Source of the DNA: Deltaproteobacteria bacterium
Lineage (GTDB): Bacteria; Desulfobacterota; Desulfobacteria; Desulfobacterales; C00003060
Direction: 5' to 3'
Assembly: GCA_019309815.1 (NCBI GenBank)
Contig: JAFDFO010000160.1
Span: 1 to 5,190, forward strand
Length of the DNA stretch: 5,190 nucleotides
Shown here: one piece after another, positions 1 through 5,190 of the stretch
Layout of the letters: the number at the start of each line of letters is the position of its first letter
How positions within the stretch are numbered: position 1 is the stretch's first letter
Translations under genes and position numbers: made by a program
The notes under the pieces: generated by a model
Database searches by the model: none
Told to the model about the DNA's origin: nothing
What the model saw: the letters and a program-made list of their open reading frames with translations, nothing else

Positions 1-810
1 GGTGACCATTTCCTTACAGTTGGTCGTGGCATTGTCCATCGCCGCCATGCGGGCCGCATGTTCACTGGTGGATGTTTCCAGCAATCCCCTGAATACCTGG
101 ACATAGACCTGCTTGGGAAGCATATCGGCCATGAGCTCCTCTGCGGAAGGCTCACAGATATGTTCCGCAATATAAACCTCATCAGCAGCTTCTTGATCTT
201 TCTCGACCTTTTCAACACCTGCAATGGGCAGAAGCTGCTTCACGGTCGGGGCCTGTTTTGCCATGGACACAAACTCGGAATAAAGCATGTGGACTTCGTC
301 GGTTTCTTCCGCCAGGAAGCTGTCAATCATGTCCCGGCCGGCATTTATGGCAACGTTGAAGCCGAACCTTGCGCCCACCACGCCAATGTGCTCGCCGATG
401 ATGTTTTGTTTTCTGCGGCGAAAGTAATCCCGGCCCTTACGACCTATACAGATGAGACGTGTTTCAATACCTTGCTCCGCCTTTTCCTTCAGAAACTTAT
501 CGGCCTTTACACACAGATTTGTATTGAAACTCCCGCACAGACCTCGATCAGATGTCATGACCAGCAAATCGACGGTCTTGATTTCCTCCCTGGACGCAAG
601 GAGGGGCGGGAGATGCTCCTCGTCTGCTTCTATGCGTTCCGCCAAACTGCCCAGCACCTCGGCAAATTTCACGGCATAAGGCCGGAATGCCTCCATCTTG
701 TCCTGGGCCCCCCTGAGCTTGGAGGCTGCCACCATGTTCATGGCCTTGGTGATCTTCTGCGTCTTCTTGACCGCTCCGATCTGTCTCTCTATATCCTTGA
801 GTGTCGCCAT
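1..810 (-). CDS. atpG: ATP synthase F1 subunit gamma, 3' end missing (runs off the window)
   Basis: This is the rotor shaft of F1Fo ATP synthase: it turns inside the alpha3beta3 head and links proton flow through Fo to ATP synthesis or hydrolysis. The 270 codons visible stay open to position 1. The N-terminal helix (about residues 7-36) is typical, with IERQIGAVKKTQKITKAMNM followed by VAASKLRGAQ. The Rossmann-like middle carries VMTSDRGLCGSFNTNL (about 84-99) and later RMAAMDNAT near residues 254-262. Bacterial gamma is usually about 285-300 residues, so roughly 20-25 C-terminal residues are missing, including the ITKEL...GGAEAL-type signature. The ATG start at 810-808 is supported by the conserved N-terminus and by an AGGGG ribosome site about 7 nt upstream. 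The gene follows atpA after 23 nt. The frame is clean and no redox-type cysteine insertion of the chloroplast kind is seen. Confidence 0.97.
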   Translation of the reverse strand, partial: MATLKDIERQIGAVKKTQKITKAMNMVAASKLRGAQDKMEAFRPYAVKFAEVLGSLAERIEADEEHLPPLLASREEIKTVDLLVMTSDRGLCGSFNTNLCVKADKFLKEKAEQGIETRLICIGRKGRDYFRRRKQNIIGEHIGVVGARFGFNVAINAGRDMIDSFLAEETDEVHMLYSEFVSMAKQAPTVKQLLPIAGVEKVEKDQEAADEVYIAEHICEPSAEELMADMLPKQVYVQVFRGLLETSTSEHAARMAAMDNATTNCKEMVT

Positions 811-833
811 ATGTTACCCCTATATTCCACCGA

Positions 834-2351
834 CTACTGGATCGTGTCCTTGAACTCCTCATCGTAGGCAGCAAGAGCCTCGGCCATGGTCTTGTCCAGG
901 GCTTCGCTGATCTCTTTCTTTTCCGCCAGCTCGCTAAAGATCTGAGGATATTTGCTCTCCACAAACGGGTAGAGTCCGGCCTCATACTTACCCAGGACCT
1001 CTACAGGGTACTTGTCCAGATAGCCCTTTGTACCCGCATACAGAATCGTCACCTGTTTTTCCAGGCTAAGAGGGTCGTATTGCGGTTGTTTCAGGATTTC
1101 TACAAGGCGCGTCCCGCGAGTCAACTGCTGCTGTGTCGCCTTATCCAGGTCACTTCCGAATGCGGCAAACGCTTCGAGTTCACGAAACTGTGCCAGGTCG
1201 AGACGCAATGAACCGGCCACCTGCTTCATGGCCTTGACTTGTGCCGCGCCCCCAACGCGAGAAACAGAAAGGCCCACGTTAATTGCCGGACGCACACCTG
1301 AGAAGAAAAGGGCCGGCTCCAGATAGATCTGTCCATCTGTAATGGAAATAACGTTTGTGGGGATAAAGGCGGAAACATCACCTGCCTGTGTTTCGATAAT
1401 GGGAAGCGCTGTCAGGGAACCGGCACCCAGTTCGTCGTTCAGCTTGGATGCCCGCTCCAAGAGCCGGGAGTGGTTAAAGAAAATATCGCCGGGATAGGCC
1501 TCACGCCCGGGAGGTCGTCTCAAGAGGAGAGAAATCTGGCGATAGGCCGCGGCTTGTTTGGAAAGATCATCAAAAATGATCAAGGCATGTCTGCCGTTGT
1601 CCCGATAAAACTCACCCATGGCACAGCCCGCATACGGGCCGATGTATTGAAGTGTCGCGGGGTCACTGGCACAGGCCGATACCACGACGGTGTATTCCAT
1701 GGCTCCGGCTTTTTCCAGAACTTCCACAACCTGGGCAACGGTCGATTTCTTCTGACCGCACGCCACGTAAATGCACACCACATCCTGGCCTTTTTGGTTG
1801 ATGATCGCGTCCACACAGATGGCCGTCTTTCCGATCTGACGGTCACCGATGATGAGCTCCCGCTGCCCACGCCCCACAGGCGTCATGGCGTCGATAGCCT
1901 TCAGGCCTGTGTACATCGGTTCGTTCACCGACTGGCGGTCAATAACACCAGGGGCGATCATCTCCACACGGCGCGTCTCTGTGGTCTCGATAGGCCCTTT
2001 GCCGTCCAAGGGAGCCCCCAAGGAGTCCACCACACGTCCTAGGATCGCATCCCCCACGGGGACCTCAGCGATTTTCCCGGTTCGCTTAACGATGTCGCCT
2101 TCCTGGAGCTCGATGTCTTCACCCATGATCGCCACGCCCACATTGTCTTCTTCCAAATTGAGGACGAGGCCCATGATTCCGTGTGGAAACTCGAGAAGCT
2201 CCATGGACATGGCCTTCTCCACGCCATACACTCTGGCAATCCCATCACCCACCGACAAGATGGTTCCTGTTTCGCTGATGTCTACCTTCTTGTCATAGTC
2301 CTGAATCTGGTCCTTGATAATGTCGCTGATTTCTTCGGCTCGAATTTCCAT
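834..2351 (-). CDS. atpA: ATP synthase F1 subunit alpha
   Basis: This is the noncatalytic nucleotide-binding subunit, which alternates with beta in the F1 head. It is complete at 505 residues (E. coli alpha is 513). Seen in order: the N-terminal beta-barrel domain with TGTILSVGDGIARVYGV (28-44); the P-loop GDRQIGKT (169-176); the Walker B-like strand ALIIFDDLSK (256-265); IIETQAGDVSAFIPTNVISI (318-337); the alpha/beta signature PAINVGLSVS (355-364); R365 in SVSRVGG, which corresponds to the conserved arginine reaching into the catalytic site; and a C-terminal helical domain from about 375. Two residues differ from the sequence I expect in most alphas: Ile173 in the P-loop, where Thr is usual, and Asn293 in FFNHSRLLERA, where Leu is usual. 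Neither breaks the motif. The ATG overlaps the atpH stop by one base (TGATG), and the ribosome site lies inside atpH. Confidence 0.99.
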   Translation of the reverse strand: MEIRAEEISDIIKDQIQDYDKKVDISETGTILSVGDGIARVYGVEKAMSMELLEFPHGIMGLVLNLEEDNVGVAIMGEDIELQEGDIVKRTGKIAEVPVGDAILGRVVDSLGAPLDGKGPIETTETRRVEMIAPGVIDRQSVNEPMYTGLKAIDAMTPVGRGQRELIIGDRQIGKTAICVDAIINQKGQDVVCIYVACGQKKSTVAQVVEVLEKAGAMEYTVVVSACASDPATLQYIGPYAGCAMGEFYRDNGRHALIIFDDLSKQAAAYRQISLLLRRPPGREAYPGDIFFNHSRLLERASKLNDELGAGSLTALPIIETQAGDVSAFIPTNVISITDGQIYLEPALFFSGVRPAINVGLSVSRVGGAAQVKAMKQVAGSLRLDLAQFRELEAFAAFGSDLDKATQQQLTRGTRLVEILKQPQYDPLSLEKQVTILYAGTKGYLDKYPVEVLGKYEAGLYPFVESKYPQIFSELAEKKEISEALDKTMAEALAAYDEEFKDTIQ

Positions 2352-2902
2352 CAGATAACCTCACTCCTTTGCAAAGATTCCTTTAAGCTCTTAAGCTGGG
2401 TTCTAACGCTTCCGTCCAACACCAAATCTCCAATCTTGGTGACTGCGCCACCGATCAGAGCCGGGTCAACACTGACATCCATTTTCACATTTTTTCCGGT
2501 CTTCTGAGCCAGCGCACTCCGAATTCTCTCGAGTGTCTCGTCAGAGACATCCGTGGCAAACACGAGATCGGCACGCACAATATTGGCAAGTTCGTCGGTC
2601 AGCTTCTCATAAAAGTCACGAATGTCCCTCAAATATTGTATCCTGCCTTTTTCAAACAACAGGGACAAGAAGGACTTCATGACCTGGGAGACCCCCGAAC
2701 GTTCCACCACCGTTTGTAAGACCCTCTTCCGGCCTTCAGCATCATACAAGGGATTGGAAATGGCCATTTCCAGCTCCTGTTGTTCATCCAGGAGCTTTAC
2801 AAAATCTCCCAACTCCCCCTTGTAAGTTTGAGCCTGGCCGTCTTCTTTACCTATGGCCAATAGGGCCTTGGCATATCGTCTAGCGATCTTTAGGCTTGTC
2901 AC
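2351..2902 (-). CDS. atpH: ATP synthase F1 subunit delta (OSCP family)
   Basis: This subunit caps the F1 head and joins it to the b/b' peripheral stalk so that the head does not turn with the rotor. It is complete at 183 residues, the usual size of about 180. The N-terminal helical domain begins with LKIARRYAKALLAIGKE (4-20), the conserved contact for alpha. FLSLLFEKGRIQYLRDI (78-94) is typical of the family. The C-terminal signature, DPALIGGAVTKIGDLVLDGS followed by VRTQLKSL, spans 146-173. Translation starts at GTG (2902-2900): no ATG fits before the conserved N-terminus, and an AAAGGTGG-like ribosome site lies upstream inside atpF. The start overlaps the atpF stop by 4 nt (GTGA) and the stop shares one base with the atpA start, which suggests coupled translation on both sides. 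Confidence 0.97.
   Translation of the reverse strand: MTSLKIARRYAKALLAIGKEDGQAQTYKGELGDFVKLLDEQQELEMAISNPLYDAEGRKRVLQTVVERSGVSQVMKSFLSLLFEKGRIQYLRDIRDFYEKLTDELANIVRADLVFATDVSDETLERIRSALAQKTGKNVKMDVSVDPALIGGAVTKIGDLVLDGSVRTQLKSLKESLQRSEVI
2359..2370 (-). promoter_or_regulatory. Extended ribosome binding site of atpA inside the atpH end
   Basis: AAAGGAGTGAGG on the minus strand holds two Shine-Dalgarno-like cores, AAGGAG (12 nt before the ATG) and GAGG (7 nt before it). It is the longest such site in the window. It sits within the last codons of atpH and supports the ATG at 2351 that shares its A with the atpH stop. Strong independent initiation would fit alpha, needed in three copies per complex against one delta. 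Confidence 0.6.
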
Positions 2903-3498
2903 TGAGCCACCACCACCTTTTCTAGATATTCATCAATAATGCGTTCTTGATCATCGTCCTGGATGTTCTTTCTTATCAACTCTTCTGCCGCGGCCACTGC
3001 CTGCTCGGCCATGTCTGCCTTGAGCTGCTGTTTGGCACTTTTAAATTCGTGCTCAATACTCTTCCTGGCCTGTTCCTGGAGTTTCTCGGCTGAGGCCCTG
3101 GCCTCGTCCAAAATTCTCGCTCTTGCCGCCTCCCCCATCTGGACGTAGTCAGCCATTATTCTTTCAACTTCAGCGCCCAGCTGAGAAAGTTTTTGTTTGG
3201 TTTCAGCAAGTTGGTTTTGCGCTTCCTCTTTCTGGCGTTCCAGGTCGTCCAACTGGTCTTTGATCCCCTCTCGTCTCGCTTCCAGGCCCTTGGCTGCCGG
3301 TTTCCTTACTAGAAAGAAGATGATGCCTACGAGTAAAGTAAAGTTCATGACGCGGTAAATCAGGTCCTTATTCTTGTTGAAATCGCTTCCCCCGCCTTCA
3401 GAGGAGGCCCAAACCGTCCCCACAGCGAAAATGACCGAAACAACAACAAAAAGGCTGATCAGATAGCGCGCCTTTCTCGTCCTGGTAAACGCCTTCAT
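2899..3498 (-). CDS. atpF: ATP synthase Fo subunit b, long form with signal-like N-terminus
   Basis: This is a peripheral stalk subunit: one membrane helix in Fo and a long cytoplasmic coiled coil that reaches delta. It is complete at 199 residues, longer than the roughly 156-residue E. coli b. Residues 1-11 are rich in Lys/Arg, 12-30 form a hydrophobic stretch, and VWA|SS (29-33) looks like a signal peptidase I site. A second hydrophobic helix (about 47-65, RVMNFTLLVGIIFFLVRKP) is the normal b anchor, followed by KGLEARREGIKDQLDDLERQ and a Glu/Gln/Lys/Ala-rich coiled coil to about 175. The C-terminal part with AEQAVAAAEELIRKNIQ is typical of b. The ATG overlaps the atpF' stop by 4 nt (ATGA), with a GGGAGGG ribosome site about 8 nt upstream. 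Paired with b' it probably forms a heterodimeric stalk, although a b homodimer cannot be excluded from sequence alone. Confidence 0.95.
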   Translation of the reverse strand: MKAFTRTRKARYLISLFVVVSVIFAVGTVWASSEGGGSDFNKNKDLIYRVMNFTLLVGIIFFLVRKPAAKGLEARREGIKDQLDDLERQKEEAQNQLAETKQKLSQLGAEVERIMADYVQMGEAARARILDEARASAEKLQEQARKSIEHEFKSAKQQLKADMAEQAVAAAEELIRKNIQDDDQERIIDEYLEKVVVAQ

Positions 3499-3926
3499 GA
3501 CACAGCCCTCCCTAGTATCTTCTCAGCAATTGCCGCAGAGAAAGCCTGTGCTTCCGCCTGCAAACTCAGCCTGGCACCTTCAGCATCTTTGGCAATCTGG
3601 GCGCGCACGGTCTTTAGGTCCGCCTGCGCCGTTTGGTGAATTTCCTCGATAAGCTTCTTTTCCTCTTCTTCAGCGCTTTCCTTCAAGGCCTCTTGCTGCT
3701 GAAAGCCCTTTAGTTTGGCCTCGCCGATCTTTGTTTGAAAGCTCTGGTCACTTTCAGTCGCTTCCTGTTTCAGGCCGTCGATATCCTGCTCAAACCCTTG
3801 AATCTTTTGCTTTCTTTGAATCAGGATGGCGCGGATGGGTTTGTAGCAGACTGCATTGAGGATAAAGACGAGTGCAAGGAAGTTGATGATCTGCAAAATC
3901 AATGTCCAATCAGGAATAATTGCCAT
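3495..3926 (-). CDS. atpF': ATP synthase Fo subunit b' (second stalk subunit)
   Basis: This is a second b-type stalk protein, complete at 143 residues. A single N-terminal membrane helix covers about residues 6-27 (WTLILQIINFLALVFILNAV) and is followed by the YKPIRAILIQRKQKI segment typical of b/b' just after the membrane. The rest is one charged coiled coil (about 40-125) ending in AAIAEKILGRAVS, the usual C-terminal b motif that contacts delta. It has no signal-like extension, unlike the following b. A b/b' pair is known in cyanobacteria, chloroplasts, purple bacteria and many former Deltaproteobacteria. The ATG at 3926-3924 has a GGGAG site 7 nt upstream, and the gene is the first of the atp transcript, 175 nt after rodA. 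Some annotations would call it simply atpF or atpX; the b' label rests on its position first in the cluster and on the absence of the extension. Confidence 0.93.
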   Translation of the reverse strand: MAIIPDWTLILQIINFLALVFILNAVCYKPIRAILIQRKQKIQGFEQDIDGLKQEATESDQSFQTKIGEAKLKGFQQQEALKESAEEEEKKLIEEIHQTAQADLKTVRAQIAKDAEGARLSLQAEAQAFSAAIAEKILGRAVS

Positions 3927-4000
3927 TTCCGGACTCCCAACCTAGATCTGGAGGGTTCAAAGATGAAGAAATGTACGTACCAAAATTACCACGAAAAAAC
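3927..4000 (-). promoter_or_regulatory. Predicted 5' leader of the atp mRNA
   Basis: This is a leader of about 74 nt between the predicted start (G at 4000) and the atpF' ATG. It begins with six U (3999-3994), contains the 8-bp palindrome GTACGTAC (3973-3980), and ends with the GGGAG ribosome site (3934-3938) 7 nt before the ATG. A CTCC at 3950-3953 could pair with the GGAG of the ribosome site, but only over four bases. I recognise no known riboswitch or attenuator. Confidence 0.45.
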
Positions 4001-4006
4001 GGAACG

Positions 4007-4035
4007 TCTATATCTTACTATGGCTGAATTGTCAA
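4007..4035 (-). promoter_or_regulatory. Sigma70-type promoter of the atp operon
   Basis: On the minus strand a perfect -35 box TTGACA (4035-4030) is followed by a 17-nt spacer and the -10 box TATAGA (4012-4007), which matches four of six consensus bases. The predicted first transcribed base is a G near 4000, giving a leader of about 74 nt before atpF'. A shift by one base (16-nt spacer, ATATAG) is less good. The site lies just after rodA and faces the atp genes, as expected for the operon's own promoter. The boxes are read directly; promoter activity is inferred. Confidence 0.75.
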
Positions 4036-4038
4036 AGG

Positions 4039-4052
4039 TTTTTTTTCTTTTT
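4039..4052 (-). promoter_or_regulatory. A-tract, possible UP element
   Basis: The minus strand reads five A, a G, then eight A, which places the tract at about -52 to -39 from the predicted start. That is where the alpha C-terminal domain of RNA polymerase binds AT-rich UP elements. Together with the perfect -35 box it suggests strong constitutive expression. It is also a likely site of intrinsic DNA bending. No GC-rich hairpin precedes the matching T-run on the plus strand, so it is not a terminator for that direction. Confidence 0.45.
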
Positions 4053-4057
4053 GTGTG

Positions 4058-4101
4058 CAATAACCCGCCAGGAATGACTACAGAGGTCCTCCCCAATAAC
4101 C
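4058..4101. repeat. Pair of 8-bp direct repeats between rodA and the atp promoter
   Basis: CAATAACC occurs at 4058-4065 and again at 4094-4101 on the plus strand, 36 bp from start to start. The second copy touches the rodA stop. Both lie upstream of the promoter A-tract, where an activator could bind, but 8-bp repeats of this kind can arise by chance. Confidence 0.3.
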
Positions 4102-5190
4102 TCAATCTTTAAACATGAACCTGCGCATGCTGATGTTCAAGAGGATTCCTATCGCCAGCATGGTTGTCAGCATTGAAGAACCTCCGTAACTGATGAGTGG
4201 CAAGGTAACCCCAACTACAGGGAGTAGTGCCAGTACCATGGCCACGTTGACAAAGGTGTGCCAGAATATCATACTGGTGAGTCCAACCGCTAGAATCGTA
4301 CCGAACGGGTCCTTGGACCGTACTGCTACGCTCAAGCCCCATATCACCAGCAACAGATAGAGGGAGACCACGAACGCAGACCCCAAGAATCCCCACTCCT
4401 CGGCCAGGATAGAAAAAATGAAGTCTGTGTGCTGCTCGGGGATGAAAGAGAGAGCGTTCTGGGTTCCGTGCAAAAAGCCCTTACCCGTCAATGATCCCGA
4501 GCCGACTGCAATTTTGGACTGAATAATATGATAGCCGGCACCCAGGGGATCTCCCTGTGGGTCGAGAAACGCCAGGATCCGCTGCTTCTGGTATCCTTTC
4601 AGGAAAAACCAGCCCGCAACAGCCCCTCCGATACCCACTGCACTCAGAAAGAAAAGCGACCTGCGCTCAATCTTCACAAACATGGTGACACTGGCTCCGA
4701 TGAGAAGGAGGACAAGTCCGGTGCCAAGATCCGGCTGTTTCACAATAAAGGCAAAGGGGATTAGGATCCAGACGAGCGGCTTCCAAAGCTCCCACAAGGA
4801 AAACCCTCTTTCAGTTACTGTGTCGGCAAAATACCGAGCCAGAATGATCGCCAAGGAGATCTTCACGACTTCCGAGGGTTGGAACGAAACCGGGCCGAAG
4901 ACAAGCCAGCGCTGGGATCCGGAGATCTCCTTCCCAAGGAACACCACAGCAATAAGTAAACCTACTGAAAACCAGTAGATAGGGAAGGCCAAACGGCTCA
5001 ACCACCTGTAACTGAAGAGAAGCATCATAATCATGGCGCCACTGCCGATGCATAGCCAATAAGTCTGTTTTACGTAGACCAGTTTTTTTGGGTCGGTTAT
5101 GTCAGCGCTGGCTGTTGATGCGCTATAGAGCGAAAGGATGCCAATCCCCCCAATTGTAACGGCGAGCAGCAAAAAAGGCCAATCAAAATG
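4102..5190 (-). CDS. rodA: Peptidoglycan glycosyltransferase RodA (SEDS family), 5' end missing
   Basis: This is an inner-membrane polymerase that links lipid II into glycan strands for cell elongation, working with the transpeptidase PBP2 (mrdA) and the MreBCD system. 362 codons lie in the window. The frame is open to the edge and reads HFDWPFLLL before the first in-frame TTG (5172), so the real start is almost surely a few codons beyond 5190. Numbering from the first codon seen, it shows about ten hydrophobic segments, SGSQRWLVFGPVSFQPSEVVK (90-110), KQPDLGTG (151-158), YHIIQSKIAVGSG (220-232), PEQHTDFIF with the presumed catalytic Asp at 256 (codon 4425-4423), AEEWGFLG (263-270) and the C-terminal LPLISYGGSSM (330-340). 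RodA is favoured over FtsW by the FLDPQGDPLGAGYH and PEQHTDFIFS motifs, the short tail ending MFKD, and the total length close to 370. Confidence 0.96.
   Translation of the reverse strand, partial: HFDWPFLLLAVTIGGIGILSLYSASTASADITDPKKLVYVKQTYWLCIGSGAMIMMLLFSYRWLSRLAFPIYWFSVGLLIAVVFLGKEISGSQRWLVFGPVSFQPSEVVKISLAIILARYFADTVTERGFSLWELWKPLVWILIPFAFIVKQPDLGTGLVLLLIGASVTMFVKIERRSLFFLSAVGIGGAVAGWFFLKGYQKQRILAFLDPQGDPLGAGYHIIQSKIAVGSGSLTGKGFLHGTQNALSFIPEQHTDFIFSILAEEWGFLGSAFVVSLYLLLVIWGLSVAVRSKDPFGTILAVGLTSMIFWHTFVNVAMVLALLPVVGVTLPLISYGGSSMLTTMLAIGILLNISMRRFMFKD

Noticed and set aside
58..867. Long plus-strand open frame (269 codons) opposite atpG
   Set aside because: It lies antisense to a clearly conserved gene, shows no recognisable domain, and its openness follows from the codon use of atpG on the other strand.
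548..985. Minus-strand frame crossing the atpA/atpG junction
   Set aside because: It overlaps the ends of two certain genes in another frame and its Arg/Ser/Trp-rich translation looks like a shadow.
1470..2298. Plus-strand open frames opposite atpA
   Set aside because: They are antisense to the most conserved gene of the window and their translations show no family motif.
3934..3953. Leader hairpin hiding the atpF' ribosome site
   Set aside because: Only four base pairs (CTCC with GGAG) are available around a 12-nt loop, too weak to propose as a switch.
3992..4101. Rho-independent terminator after rodA
   Set aside because: The minus strand has a T-run at 3999-3994 but no GC-rich hairpin before it, and GAGGTCCTC near 4084-4092 is too short a stem and has no T-run after it.
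3735..4112. Plus-strand frame covering the rodA-atpF' gap
   Set aside because: It begins antisense inside atpF', runs through the promoter and its T-rich tract, and has no recognisable domain.
5170..5172. TTG at 5172 as the start of rodA
   Set aside because: The frame continues upstream with HFDWPF, which looks like the normal RodA N-terminus, so the start is beyond the window.

Overview
The window is an ordinary, densely packed piece of bacterial chromosome, with every gene on the minus strand. In transcription order (high to low coordinates) it holds rodA (5' end cut by the window edge), a 175-nt intergenic region with a strong promoter, then the ATP synthase genes atpF' (b'), atpF (b), atpH (delta), atpA (alpha) and atpG (gamma, 3' end cut by the window edge). 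All reading frames are intact. I see no tRNA, rRNA, CRISPR array, insertion sequence or other mobile element.

The likely source is a Gram-negative bacterium of the former Deltaproteobacteria (Desulfobacterota), possibly a sulfate reducer or syntroph. This rests on four points: two different b-type stalk genes placed before atpH, a long b subunit with a signal-peptide-like N-terminus, no atpB/atpE between rodA and atpF', and moderate GC content. The assignment is inferred from family knowledge and no database search was made.

From 5190 to 4102 lies the SEDS glycan polymerase RodA, which builds peptidoglycan for cell elongation. It is probably the last gene of a shape operon that lies outside the window. 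From 4101 to 3927 lies a noncoding stretch with a TTGACA-N17-TATAGA promoter, an A-tract upstream of the -35 box and a leader of about 74 nt. No clear terminator separates rodA from this promoter, so some read-through into atp is possible.

From 3926 to 1 lies the atp cluster. The b', b, delta and alpha genes overlap by 4, 4 and 1 nt, which suggests translational coupling; gamma follows alpha after 23 nt. The b'/b pair is the peripheral stalk anchored in the membrane, delta ties it to the F1 head, alpha forms half of the alpha3beta3 head and gamma is the rotor shaft. Beta and epsilon are expected just past position 1. The membrane subunits a and c must be encoded elsewhere, because they are not between rodA and atpF'.

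I found no convincing new biological system. The points worth a second look are the split operon with its rodA junction, the U-rich start of the predicted atp transcript, the signal-like N-terminus of b, and a few unusual residues in conserved motifs of alpha.
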